From Asterella californica (Eukaryota > Streptophyta > Marchantiopsida > Marchantiales > Aytoniaceae), in NCBI GenBank assembly GCA_036924285.1, contig JAYKYS010000017.1:7173501-7237500 (forward strand): a stretch of DNA of 64,000 nucleotides, written 5' to 3'. The notes beneath the pieces were generated by a model. It was given only the letters and a program-made list of their open reading frames with translations, ran no database searches and was not told the origin of the DNA. Positions 39,788 to 51,599 of the stretch are shown in pieces. The stretch's first letter is position 1. Every line of letters begins with the position of its first letter. The position numbers were made by a program, and so were the translations under genes.

Positions 39788-40390
39788 CATGGAGAAGGTA
39801 ATTTCTCTAGAAATGAAAAATGTGTGACTCTGCATCATCAACTACTCGAAGGTAATAGAGATGTTATGGATAATTTCATTCTACACAGTGCAACTCTGTA
39901 AACTGCACCAATAGTTCGCACCATGGAGAAGGTAATTTCTCTAGAAATGAAAAATGTGTGACTCTGCATCATCAACTACTGAGAGGTAATAGGGATGTCA
40001 TGGATAATTTCATTCTACGCAGTGTAACTCTGTAAGCTTCACCAACAGTTCGCACCCTAAACCCTAAGGTAATTTCTCTGGAAATGACTTTGCACCATCA
40101 ACCTCTCCGGGGTAATAGGGATGTCATGGGTAATTTCATTCTACACAGTGCAACTCTGCAAACTTCACCAACAGTTCGCACCATGGAGAAGATAATTTCT
40201 CTGGAAATGACTTTGCATCATCAAATACTCCGGGGTAATAAGGATGTCATGGGTAATTTCATTCTACACAGTGCAACTCTGCAAACTTCACCAACAGTTT
40301 GCACTATCGAGAAGGTAATTTCTCTAGAAATGGAAAATGTGTTACTTTGCACCATCAAACACTCACTGAATGATGTGGTTTCTTTTTAAC
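39788..40390. repeat. Five tandem units of about 122-134 bp beside the right arm
   Basis: Units begin near 39788, 39922, 40056, 40182 and 40304. Each has GAAGGTAATTTCTCT(A/G)GAAATG, a CATCATCAA(C/A) part, AATTTCATTCTAC and a CACCAA.AGTT.GCAC end. In unit three the usual CATGGAGAA is replaced by the telomere-like CCCTAAACCCTAA. The frame at 40084-40389 is a repeat artefact. Subterminal tandem repeats are typical of CACTA-type DNA transposons, where they bind element-encoded protein. Confidence 0.85.
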
Positions 40391-40409
40391 TCAGGCGCAA
40401 TCAAGCTTT

Positions 40410-41905
40410 TTTTTCCTGTGAAAATACACTAAGAGGAAAAGAGGCTATTCCCTTTCATGATTTTATACTCATACTCGAGGTCGAAGAACCTATGCATTTT
40501 ATATAAAACCTGAAATTCAGTGACCTCGTGGCTTGTTAATTCACTTGAGAAAGCTAAATGTCCAAATACCTTAAAAGAAAAGCGGTAGTAATAATAAATG
40601 AAAAGAATAATATAGCAATAAACAAATATCGATTTTGTTAAGACCCTATGCATTGGTATAAGATCTGAAATCAGTGGACCTAGTGGCTTCAAAATTCACT
40701 TGGAAAACTAGGTATCCATATACCTTAAAAGAATGTACATCAATATCAAGTTAAAAGAACAATTAACAAATATCGATTTTCTTAAGACCTTAAGTACTTA
40801 GTATAAAAAGCTTGAAATTCAGTGGACCTTGTGGCTTGTTAATTCACATGAGAAAACTAAACGTGAGCACCCAGCCGGCCAGTCGGAGACCAGACAAAAC
40901 AACCACTGAACATCCTACGGACTGCCGTTATGTGTGAGTAGTGTTGTCTGGTGTCCATGTGAGCGCGCGTTCCCTGTGATAACGATTGATTGGGGGTCCA
41001 ATTCTTAGGAAACCTTACGTTCCTCGAGGATCTGAATGAGACTGCGATCCTTCTGACGACGAAGTTCCTTCGTTCTTGCAGGAAATATACCTTGCCAAGT
41101 TCCGGTTTCATTTCTCGAAGTGAGGATTTTCATTGGCTTATGCAGTGTCCCGTTCAGGATCAAATCATCAAAGTGAAGATTTCTCTTGGCTTTAGTACGC
41201 CAAATGGCATTGATATCATTGACGGCACAAACTGAAATATCTCGTTATCGCTATTGTGACAATTTTGAGATCCGGGTTAATGCATTAACTCTCTGTTTAT
41301 GACTTTGTTTTGTTCTGACTCCAGTTCCGTGCTACCGTTTACTCCGTCGTTTTTGTGTAATCAGCTTTGGATTCCTACCTATATACAAAGACAGGAGTTA
41401 AGGTTAGCGCGCCTCGCCTTCGGAACTAAATGTGAACTCTGGAAAGACGAGGCCCTGGTGAGTTGGAAATATCCAAAAGCTTTAACTTTTCTTGTGCATC
41501 TATAGCCTAACCTCTCACTCCTGCGTGCTGATGAAGTTTGACTGAGACTGTTTTTCCTAGAGTGGGACGAAAACTTGGGACAAAAATTCAACAGGAGATC
41601 CTATAAGAGCTAGGATCGAAGACCAGAGATGTAATTAGGTTGTATTCAGACTTCTATTGACGGATTGTGATAAGTTATGGAGCGGTAAAGTTTACGCGAG
41701 CTGATGCATTGAGGCACCATATGTGGTTGTATCGAGGTTCAGGATGGACGAAGCCCACGCAAGGTTGTTTTCATTTTCTTGGATAAGTGTAAATTTTTCA
41801 TTCACACCTAGCTGTCGCTTTCTTTTCTTTTCACTTCTTGAGATAGTTCTCTAGCTTGTAGTCTTAATTTTCCACCAGCCTCTACCGTAGAAATGAACTG
41901 ACTGA
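40410..41905 (-). repeat. Right inverted arm
   Basis: Reverse-complement copy of the left arm (28150-30930), uninterrupted and probably closer to the original structure. Landmarks are the AAATATCGATTTTGTTAAG stretch near 40624, GAGCGCGCGTTCCCTGTG near 40961, GAAATATCTCGTTATCGC near 41236 and AGTCTTAATTTTCCACCAGC near 41861. Homology ends near 41900 at AGAAATGAACT. Confidence 0.85.
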
Positions 41906-41909
41906 AACA

Positions 41910-42700
41910 AGGGAGTCCAAAGCAAGATGTCTTGTGGTGGTGTATGACATGCTTGTCTGAAGAGAAGGTTAGACCTTTCATTTTTTTGCGGTATGCAGTC
42001 TTTTGATTATTTTATGTTCTTTGATGCATGATATCAGGTCTAGGCAGTAGATTATTGAGCATATATATAAGTGGAAGGAGCTACAGTTAGGAGCTGTGCG
42101 GTTTGTCTCATGACTTCTGAACTGATGTTTACGTCCACGACCTCCACCTGATAAGCTACGGGGCAGAAGTAGGTATATACAAGCATCTTCATCAGATCAT
42201 ATGTCATGCTGACTCGGAAGTTGTGCACAGGCTTGTTCCAATTTAATGACCGATCTAGGCGTCGAAAGTACAGCTAGCTCTAGAGTTAGCACGTACCTAA
42301 TCTTCCACGATGGAGAAAAGAAGATGAATCCGTTTGAAAACTTGCGACTACGCTGTAGTATCAAAAGTCCTAGATCCGAGGTTAGTTCAGGTTTGGAAGC
42401 CTGAGTGGTATCACTTACCTTAGTCCTCGTAGTCCTCGAGAGGGAACTTAATCTTGTGATCATGAAGGTCCGCCAGAGACAGGTGAGGGATCTAGCAGAG
42501 AGACTCCTGGAGGAGGGATCAAGTCACAATTCAGTTTCATTCGACACTCTTCATGTACACTTTCGTTACAATTAGAGGTAGTTCATTTGCAGCTAGAGAG
42601 CGTTACTGGTGTAGATGTGTCATAGAATACAGATTACGACTTCGCTCCGTGGTACCCTCAGTTCACTCGATGCACTGAGTAATTTGGACCTTTCTGTGAT
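41910..42700. other. No gene; flank between right arm and transposase gene
   Basis: No supported coding frame. This may contain the transposase promoter and the terminal part of its element, but no terminal inverted motif was recognised. Confidence 0.4.
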
Positions 42701-42705
42701 CGACC

Positions 42706-45700
42706 ATGGACTTGAGAGAGTCCAGAGAGAAATGCGATTGTGAGTATATGTGTAGGAGAGCTCGTCCCGACAGGGGATATCAATTCGTCAGCAGTCGTAC
42801 TTTACGTCGACATAAACAGAAAGATCGTTCAGGAGAACTGGCCTCCGAGATTGCAGTGGAAAGAGAGAGAGTCAAAAGTCATGCAGAGAACGTTCTCATA
42901 AGGGATGGTTCAAGACCATCAGAAGTTCAAGCAAGACTTCAATCCTACCACTCAACGTTATGGAGGTATTCTCAAATGAGGTCTGTGATGAGAAGTTTTG
43001 ATCCAAACTTTTTTGAGAGCCAACAAGATGAAGTTACAAATCCAGTGAGCTTAGACGTGAGATTGGACGAGATCATGCATCCCATAAGTTTTTCCATGGT
43101 TAGGTCTGTTTCGGAAGCTGTGTGCTTGTCTGTGTACACCCCTACTCTCGATCAAGCCATCTATAGGGAGACATGGAAACTTTAGTATACGTTGGACAAA
43201 TGTAAGATTGCTATTGAGGTGCAGGATGAGATCTTCAAAACATTGTTTGGGAAATGTAGTACACTTATACTTCCAAAACATCCTCCAGATTATCAGCATA
43301 TGAAGCTCGGTTGTCTACTTAGATATGCTGGTGATGAATGGAAGGGAGGAGAGATGGGATTAAAATCATTGTCCAGCTTTGATTCTGTCATGAATACTTA
43401 CAGAGCAGCAGGTATGCCCCAACCAGTTCGGTGGAGATTGTGCTGGGGACAGAATGATGGTATACATGATTCTATTCCTTATGGACCTAGTGAACAAGAA
43501 AGCTATAGAGCACATGCTCAGAGATGCATGTGTTTGACGAAACCCAGATCCGGGTTGAAACGAGATTGTGAATCTTGCGGTGAGAGGTGTGAACGCATGG
43601 ATTGTACTGTCTTGAGGAGAAACATGTTACCATTTGATTACATTCCACTTGCTGGGATATTCAAGAAGCTTTGTTCATCACGAACCTTTTGCCATGAAAT
43701 GCTGAGAATGTGGCGATCAAAAAGTCATTGGTTTAGCTCATCCGCATCCACAGTACATGTTGAATACCTCCCACATTTCCCCGTAAAGGAATGGTGGGAT
43801 GGGACAAAAGAAAAACAAGTTTCTTGGTTTTGGGATTCTTCCCATGAGTTTGAAGTCTCAGTGCTTTGTCGTACATGTTGGGAGGTATATTCAACTATAT
43901 ACCCTAGATGCGAAGAAGTAGATAATCCAAGAAATTTTGATGTTGAAACTGAGATGTACAGTTTTCTTTGTAAAAACTGTGGGACTCGAATCTGCACGAA
44001 ACGAAAGACAACCAAAGTATGTACACTTTCATCCTACTACTTCTGTATATTTAAATGATGTCATATGCGTTTGTTTGTTTTTTATAGAATCGACCTGATG
44101 TTTTGAATGTAACATATGTGTTTGTTGTTTTGCAGGGAGACCCACGTAATATAGCTCTCTTGGCTTACTGGGACGGTTATCAGTCTGCCACAACGACATA
44201 CAGAAGCACATGGACAGTGGTACTGAAAATACTGAATGCGGGTAGTCGTTGTACCTTACCCGAAATGCCGATCTTGTTCATACCAGCTACTAGAGATGAT
44301 GCAAGAGCGAAGGCAGATTCTCTGGACATTTTCTTGGAACCAATCATTCAAGATCTCCAGAAGTTTTTCGTTGATGGAATTGAGATTGAGTATGCATATC
44401 CTACTAGCTTGATTGATGCTGCTGGAGACCTTTCTAAGAGATTCGTGTTACGAGGGATGTTGGTGTTGTTTGCTGGGGATCACCCGGCACAATGTAAGTT
44501 TGGAGGATTTACAAATGGTGGAAAGTCGGGCTGTAGACGATGCTGGGTGCCAAGCCAGTGGAGAGTTACGTCTGGAACAGGAGTGGGAGGAGTGTTTGAA
44601 TATGGATGTAACAGAAAGCTGATGCGTTATCCACCGCCGAAGAAAAGCATTGTAGAGTTATCTAGCGCAGTCTCTGAATTAGCTATGTGTGAAAGTCTTA
44701 CTCACAAGAAAGCAGTATCTGTACGCTCAGGCATTGTAGGAAATCTTGGAGATTATTCAAATTGTATAAATTTGATCTTTTTTTATATCTGATTTACGAT
44801 CCAATGCATGTGCTTGCATTGGGTTTATTCAAAAAGTTTGTTGAAGCTCTGAAGAAAGAGACAGAGATATTTCCTGAACGAAAAGAAGTCTTTTTAGTAG
44901 CACTGGCTGAAGTCACTCGCAAAAAACCACGAGGTTTATCTGGTCGATGGCATAAAGATCCATTCTCTCAACTAGGATACTTCAAGGCTGAGGAGTACAC
45001 ACGGTTTGTTATCTTCTGTGTCCCTCATATCTTACATATGTTGGGCTACGGTAGGGATCACGGACTTGGTGCTCTTGGAGTGCTAATAACAGACATTGGT
45101 CGCATGTTTTATCTTCAGTCTCGATCAGAAGTCGGTTGGACAGAAGTCATGCTGGCCAGAAGTAAGATGTTGTTTGCATCATGGAGAATACGAGTAGAAG
45201 AATTTCTTGGTGCGAATGGATCTATACTGGAGCATGTGGCAGGTAAGATTAACAGTTGTTTTACCTTCTCACTATGTGCATCTTCATGATCTCGTCTTGA
45301 TCTGTCTCTTTGACTAGTAATACTATACTTTATGTTGCTCTGATCATTTGCTTTCTGTTAGATCCGATCATGACTTTGCTCGTATTTTGCATTAGTTGTG
45401 ATTTTTTGGGTGAACTAATGTTCTGTGCTTTCCTGATTAGTTGTGATTTTTTGGGTGAACTAATGTTCTGTGCTTTTCAGGAAATTGAGAAATGATAGAC
45501 GATATTCATCGTCATGGACCATCTTACGTATACTGGTGCTACAGTTTTGAGAGGATGGTATCGAGAAACAATAATGTCAGCACGAATCGACAGAACATGG
45601 AAGCTACTTTAATAGCCCATCACGCACGAGTGTTTTTCAGTGCCTGTTGTGCACAGATATGAACAGACGACGATGGTTTGTTGTCATATCAGAGGATACA

Positions 45701-46838
45701 ACAAAAGATACATCAGTATCTTCATGGTGTTGGCGGTTTTTCACAGACTTCAACAGTGTGTCAAGAGTCACATATGAAGCACATTGTACTAGTGCCAACG
45801 CAAGATCTAGCACAATCTATTTGGAACGCTGTTTCAGTTGAAGCATTTACTAGTTCTTGTGTGCAGGTACTTAAGAAAGGAATAGCTGTAGGGTCTAAGA
45901 TACCGAAGCGAGGTGAACTCAACCACAGAGGACTGAGAGATTATTTGATGAAGTTTTGGAGTTCGAGGTTTATAGTCTCAGATATAGTGAATATTATCTT
46001 AAGTGAGAATGTTATAGCTCTGAAGTCTGTCATGATGAGAGGGGTGATCTTTCGCCCAGGTGATTATGTTGTTGTACTAGAAGACAACAGCAAAGAAATC
46101 GCATTTTATTGGAACTAGAAAGCAAGAATCGTGCGTTTCTTTTATCACAAATGTCAAGATATGACTGAGATCTTCTTTGAGTGCAGATGGCTTTTCAACA
46201 TCACAACATGCACCGCTAGGCCTGCTGTGGAGACGGAAGAGCCAAAGATTGATGAAATTTCAGGCATGCAGCTCTTGGATGCGAGGGAGAAGAGTTTTGA
46301 AGCAGATAACTATAGACCAATCTCTCAACTCGGATACAAGTTCATTCCATTACAGAGACAGCGGCCAAATGAAGTATTGGCTCTAGAGATGGAAGACCAT
46401 CGACCTCGTGACTTCATGTATAGAGTTGGATGTGTGACCCATCCTCCACCATACCCTGAAGTAGCAGATGTAATGTTAGCACAACATTTAGAAAGATGTT
46501 CTATCAGTGCCTTAGAATTATGTGTTGTCAGAAGTGTGGATATTCAAGTGGATACTATGCAGAATACAATCTCGACGGATGGAGATGAAAATTTGAATGC
46601 AGATTTGAATCTTATACAGGAGGACTCCTGTAACAGTGATGCAGTTACTCGTCGATCATTATTAGGTGGAGGAACCGTCTCTGTTATCTGGTTGAGGAAA
46701 ACAAATTTAGGTGAATGGGTATTAAAATCATCTGGCTGTTGTCGTGAGCTTAATTTTCATCATTTACGACAACTTTGTACACAATTCAAACCGATACGGT
46801 ACAGCTCAAACCATCCTGTAAAATGGACTGAAGCTTAG
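42706..46838 (+). CDS. Tnp2/CACTA-Plavaka-like transposase, introns kept, few stops
   Basis: About 1150 residues can be followed. Exon one 42706-44016 opens with a cysteine-rich CDCEYMC motif and VSSRTLRRH, typical of Tnp2 N-termini. Intron 44017-44135 has GT-AG borders. The core has WDGYQS (first acidic residue), RSTWTVVLKI, AGDHPAQC, GCRRCWVPSQW and YDPMHVLALGLFK. Intron 45243-45489 joins HVA to MIDDIHRHGPSYVYWCYSFERMVS, the conserved SFER block. The C-terminus has RIVRFFYH and ECRWLF. Breaks: TAG at 43183, a frame change in a T7 run (44778-44784), TGA near 45660 and TAG at 46116. TAG and TGA fit C-to-T decay. The transposase cuts and pastes its DNA element in the nucleus. This copy is nearly intact but probably dead unless these breaks are sequence errors. 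Confidence 0.85.
45391..45480. repeat. 45-bp tandem duplication at the transposase intron 3' end
   Basis: ATTAGTTGTGATTTTTTGGG and the following bases to CTGTGCTTT occur at 45391-45435 and 45436-45480, nearly identical. The second copy ends in TTTTCAG, but the frame-keeping acceptor is slightly downstream (TTGAG ending at 45489). Confidence 0.9.
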
Positions 46839-46849
46839 TAAAGTGTCTC

Positions 46850-48580
46850 ATGATTTTATTATCGTTACTTTGGCGTTTACTATTCTGTTCTACTTCAGTC
46901 TTCACTGTTATTCGAATCAAATCATTCCAGATCTCATGGGTTTTTTCATATCAAGTTTTTCCATATGTGCGGATAGAATATAAAACATCACGATCAGTAA
47001 ATGCTATCAGTAAATGCTATCTAACGAAGTGAAAATTGAGAAAAATTTGAATTTAAAATTAAAAATGTTTACGTGGTTCCATCTCGGGTAGGGAATGTTT
47101 TACCTTCCCTATAAAGCATTTTATGTTTATTTGAAAACCTATATTGGTATATAACCTATACCTATAAAACTTATATATTTCTATGATGTAGGAAAATTAT
47201 GAAATCATAAAACCTACATCTTTGAAACTGTGAAAATTTTTTCCTTGACATAGGAAATTTAAATTTTTTTCCTAGATAAAATATTAAACCTACTATATTT
47301 TCCTTGATGACCAATTTCCCTACATACGTGTATTTCATATTGTGAAAACATTAAATTTCCCTACATTTAAACTTCCTAGTGTATATGCTAGTGTCGGCAG
47401 CCTTGGCAATAGTGTCCGATAAACTGCTCGCAGAGCAGGTAGTTGGGATTATGCTGCTCTCGGCAACCATGGTAGATGACTCGGTATCAGGTATTGGTAT
47501 CAGGTGAAAGGCGATAGCGATAGCAAGCCCAGGAGAAAATTCAGAATCAAAGACAGGCAATGATAGCCCTTTGGAATTTGACATCTAGAGGGAGAGGACT
47601 TGCCATTTGGCAAAGACGCGGCAACGGCAACGGGACTTTTAGTACTGCTACCCATGTCCAAAGGATTTGGCAAGTCTCTCGCGTCTTCGTTGCCTTGTGA
47701 TCCGCAGTCTGAGTCCATTCTCCAAGACTCCAACACAAACGGGGGACAGCTAATAGAAGCAAATTACTACTGGTTCGACTTGCTCAAGAATCTGCCTGTT
47801 ACAGATGGACTTCGTAACTTTGAAGTTGACGGACTAGCACAATTCTTACGAGTGATAAGATCTAGAACCCTGTGCAGACTAGCGTTCGAAGTTCTCTCTT
47901 TATACACATACCGGGTCTCAAGCTAGCTCACAAAGCCTTCTTGTTTCTTAAGCTTGTGCACGCGACAAGCATGGACTAAAAACCATTCAAACACTTAAAT
48001 CGATATCACACCTCATCCAGTTTTAGTGAACCTCTAATCTTGAGGGTTCACGCTGAACAAAGTTCTGGAAATGGTTCCCGGCGAGAAAAGAAAAGAATTA
48101 GGGAAGAATGGTGGGACAAAAGAACCTGAGAACCTAAAAAGGGCCTCACGAGGAATTGTCCATCTAAGCTCTAGATCTTACCGAGCACTACAATGTACAC
48201 GTGACAGTCCTAAAGATGAATTTAAATTTTCCCTGTGGACCCTATTTAAATGGTTATCTCTATTCTTATAAAGATAAGTCTATGTATAACTAAGAAAACC
48301 TTAATTTGACATATAACCAAAATTCGCCTGAAATTTATTTAGAAGTTCCAAAATTTTCAGCAACGGATATGTACATTATGGACTAGATATAGTCATATAA
48401 TTCTAACCAGAATTTGAATAATATCTAGCGTTGAATTAACGACTGCAATGATATATGTGTTCCTGGATCTGACAGAGATTTAGATTTTCACTCGCAGGTG
48501 CAATATTTCAGTTAAAACGTTCGCACGCACGTTTCAGTAAAAACATTTTTTCCATTCGTAAGGGTGCCATTCGTATAGTT
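46850..48580. other. AT-rich DNA and an unsupported frame
   Basis: 46850-47380 is AT-rich with repeated CCTATA- and TTCCCTACAT-like motifs and ends AACTTCCTAGTG, resembling a small non-autonomous DNA element. The same end sequence (CACTAGGAGGTTT) abuts the TAA gene at 25064. The frame at 47600-47926 is open on both strands and has no recognisable domain. Confidence 0.4.
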
Positions 48581-49869
48581 TTTGGTGTGCTTTTACAAAC
48601 ACTTTCACTTCACACTTCTTTCAGGAATTCTCCTGGAATGTACCGTTTAACAGTTACAGTCCTATATTCTGAATTATCACGGTGCCTAATCTATAATGTA
48701 GCAGGAACGATTCCAGAGAATGCAACCGCAAAGACACCAGCACGGGTTGGCATCTTTGCGTGCACAAAATCTGTGGAGCTGATCGTTTGCAACTCCGTTG
48801 AATATGATCGTAAGGGCTTTAAATATCTTTGTCTGTCAATTGCAAGCTCGCGTGGTATACATTCAATAGTTATTTTTTCAGGTTTAATCTCTTCGGATTC
48901 GGACTTTGTAATCTTCTTTCGATATTTCACACTTAACATGTGGACTATATAAAATAAGCAAATATATATTTAACTCAGAGATGATTTCTTGGTGGTCACC
49001 AAGAAATCCACTTCATGAAGTCGGTTCAACTGAAAATGGCTGAACCTGGCACGATATAAAACACGACGGTTGATACTGAAACCGCATATTAAAACCTCGA
49101 ATACTATGTTTTGAGATTGCAGATTTAATCACTTGTTTGTTCTTTAAATGAAGCTGCACAATGATTGCGTCTGCTATATATGTCTCTCCCTACAGATTTA
49201 TACGTTCAAAATTAATAACCGTAATATAAACTCACGATGAAGCCAGTGAGGTCTTTTGGTTACAACAGTAGAAATTCGCATTTCTGTACCACTTTTACGA
49301 AAACTTGACTTCAAATAGTGGTCACAGTGGTTGCATATTATCCCAAGGCACAAACAGAATATATAACATATGTGTAATAATTACTGAATCTTATGTTTAT
49401 GCCTGCAGCTGCAAGCCACGTTGGAACACGAGAGGTCACAGCAACTCTACCTCGCCTTGCTGAAACAGTTCCACAATTTCAATGATTATGCGAAATAATA
49501 CTCAGAGTCGTTGCTTTGTGCCTCTAGACAGTATGCAACCAACCACAGTTGTCTTCTGTCGTTTCTGTTCTGTCTGGATCCCAGCGCCCCTCCTGTTTGG
49601 AATGACGTTTTAAAATCGCTGTTCTTAACCGTTTTAATTCTACCCGTAACTGCTATGGCTTGGACTTGAATTGAGAAACCATTCATTTCCCTCTTCCGGA
49701 ATAGGTACGCAATCTCACTTGCATTTAGCTAGTGATAGTAACAGAACTAATGGTCATTAGAATTTATATGGTTCCACATGACCTACATGTCCAATAAAAC
49801 TATAAGATTGTTGCTGTTTTAGTAGTCCTCAACTCCTAGAAAAGACGAGATTCTCCAGAATATGACAAG

Positions 49870-49904
49870 GATACGTTACTTGCCATCATGATGAGTAACG
49901 TATC
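49870..49904. repeat. Hairpin unique to copy B, 11-bp arms
   Basis: GATACGTTACT at 49870-49880 is followed after 13 nt by its exact reverse complement at 49894-49904. The corresponding place in copy A (near 4135-4160) has the first arm but not the second. Confidence 0.8.
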
Positions 49905-50553
49905 TTACCAACCTATCGTACGTATCGTACCAACCTTCCGACTCATTAGTCTCTTGACTCTTGTAAATATGCGAAGTTGTTGTCCCACATGTGCTCTCCG
50001 CTTTCCTCTCTAACATGTACGCATCGACTCGGTCTCTGTTGAAGAATTCGATCCGTTCAATTTATCCTGATCATGAGTCATATACTCTTATATATTGTTC
50101 TGCTCGATGTGATTGATTCCGCCAATACTGTGCGGTTGCTTTCCTAGTTTGCCGAACAAGTAGAGCAGCTGCTGTGCTTGAAAGGTGCTCTGTGAATTTG
50201 GGACCATCCATTCGTCCCGTACGGAACCAACTGAGGAAGACAAGTTGAGAAGGTATTAAATCGCAGCGTAGAATGATAGTGACCACGCACATTGGGTGGT
50301 GAGCCACTGGACGTTACGTTTCTATCTTCGCCACGAGGTACAGATCTAGACTAGTGACAGCAGGAGGTGGAGGTGTGAGTGGGTAGTTGGTTGCTGTCGC
50401 GGGAGTCGCAACGTTGAGAGCCTTTACGTGCGGTGCTGGCCATAGAGGTTTAAATCCTTCATCTCTGTTGAATTTTGACTTCAAATTCAATCAACGCTGC
50501 CTTATCCCTGCGGGTCGCCAGGTGAAGAAGCTAACGATTTGTACTTGAACAGA

Positions 50554-50862
50554 ATGCCGACATGGGTGGGAGGAGCGATCATTGTTGGAGCAGGGCCGTT
50601 GGGAATGGCCACTGCAGCTTGTTTGAAGGAGAAAGATGTGCCGAACATTGTGCTGGAAAAGGCCGACTGCATACGTTCGCTCTCGAGCATAGGACTTTAC
50701 GATCGCGTACATCTTCACATTTCAAAGGAGTTCTGCGAGCTTCCTTTGAGGCCCTTCCCCCCGTCGTACTCAACGTATGGAAAGGTTTGCTGGGAGCTTC
50801 TATGGATGCGCGCAACATCGCCGAGGATATCAGGAAAGTTTATACTTCGAACTTGTTTTGAC
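50554..50862 (+). pseudogene. Truncated YUCCA pseudogene
   Basis: Second copy of the YUCCA gene in the window. The first about 75 codons remain (MPTWVGGAIIVGAGPLG at the start), then sequence jumps at about 50779 directly into the last exon (GGAAAGGTTTGCTGGG), deleting most of the catalytic protein including the NADPH site. The last exon follows in the wrong frame. The FAD motif is changed (GAGPLG instead of GAGPSG), and GSLWKHRTYDR is eroded to RSLSSIGLYDR, so selection had lapsed. All three introns are gone because the deletion spans them, not by retroposition; the flanks are genomic. Confidence 0.93.
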
Positions 50863-51599
50863 AAGCTCAATCGTCAGATCCGAGGTAGATTTCCGGACAA
50901 CTGAAGTGCTGTAAATTTATTGCAGATTTGATGGCTCCAAACATAAATATAATGACTTCTAATATCTCGGCGTTGCTTGCTGTCAATGATCCTCATGAAA
51001 ACTCTCATGTCTGTTAAATGTATCAAGGGCGCACCATTATAATTAACGGAAACCGAAAGCTTAGATTATTGAGGTCCTTCACATCCGTTATATCATTTCA
51101 GATACAAAATGGTGAGCGTATATGCCTCCCACGAGATCAAGCTACGCACAAGTTTGAGTAATCTTGGGTGTTGAGGGGTCTATCATAGTGAGACAACCAA
51201 TTGGTTGTATTGCAATACCACCCAAAGTATAGACGAGACCAAACAGCGCAAAGTGCAATAACATATCCGATACAATCCGCGGGTACCTCTGTAAATTCCA
51301 AAACCCTTGTATTATGGGCCATTCGTAGTATCCCAGCGGGCCAGCATAAATATTTGTTTGTTTGGTTTAATATACATGTAATTACATAACCTCTAGCCTC
51401 TAGAATTGAATCGCGCTCTAAAACGTGTGATCCAATGGGACATCTGCAGCTTACAGCATAGTGGCAAGAAGAAATCATACACACAGCTCTGTAAATTTGA
51501 CCATCCAAAATCCATTTTTTACTGAAAAGAGCAGTGCAAACTTTATCATGTAAGTGCTATTCTCAAACTGAAATTGCGCTGTTGAAGCTAAATTGCTTA

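Larger units (their letters stand above)
28150..41905. mobile_element. Composite block bounded by long inverted arms, candidate transposable unit
   Basis: The left arm (28150-30930) and right arm (40410-41905) are inverted copies, enclosing about 9.5 kb. Enclosed are a small two-exon gene on the - strand (32643-33180), hairpin and tandem repeat clusters, a probable TET/JBP-like dioxygenase gene (38011-39373) and a five-unit repeat next to the right arm. Arms plus subterminal repeats resemble a DNA transposon. I could not identify a target-site duplication or a clean terminal motif, and the transposase gene nearby (42.7-46.8 kb) lies outside the right arm. It could also be two insertions of one repeat in opposite orientation. 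Confidence 0.45.
48710..51592. repeat. Segmental duplication copy B (gutted YUCCA block)
   Basis: Direct-orientation paralogue of 3230-7496, about 45 kb away. It keeps the region upstream of YUCCA, the first 75 or so codons, the final codons and the 3' flank, but lacks about 1.6 kb between exon 1 and exon 4. Homology stops abruptly near 51592. Confidence 0.88.

Noticed and set aside
40084..40389. 101-codon frame on the + strand with internal protein repeats
   Set aside because: It lies wholly inside the five-unit tandem repeat and reflects its periodicity.
47351..47926. Overlapping frames on both strands after the transposase gene
   Set aside because: Alternating open frames on both strands with repeated GCAACGGC-like sequence; no motif, no splice structure.
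50554..50862. Copy B of YUCCA as a processed (RNA-derived) pseudogene
   Set aside because: Its introns are missing only because one deletion spans exon 1 to exon 4. The upstream and 3' flanks are shared with copy A, so it arose by DNA duplication.
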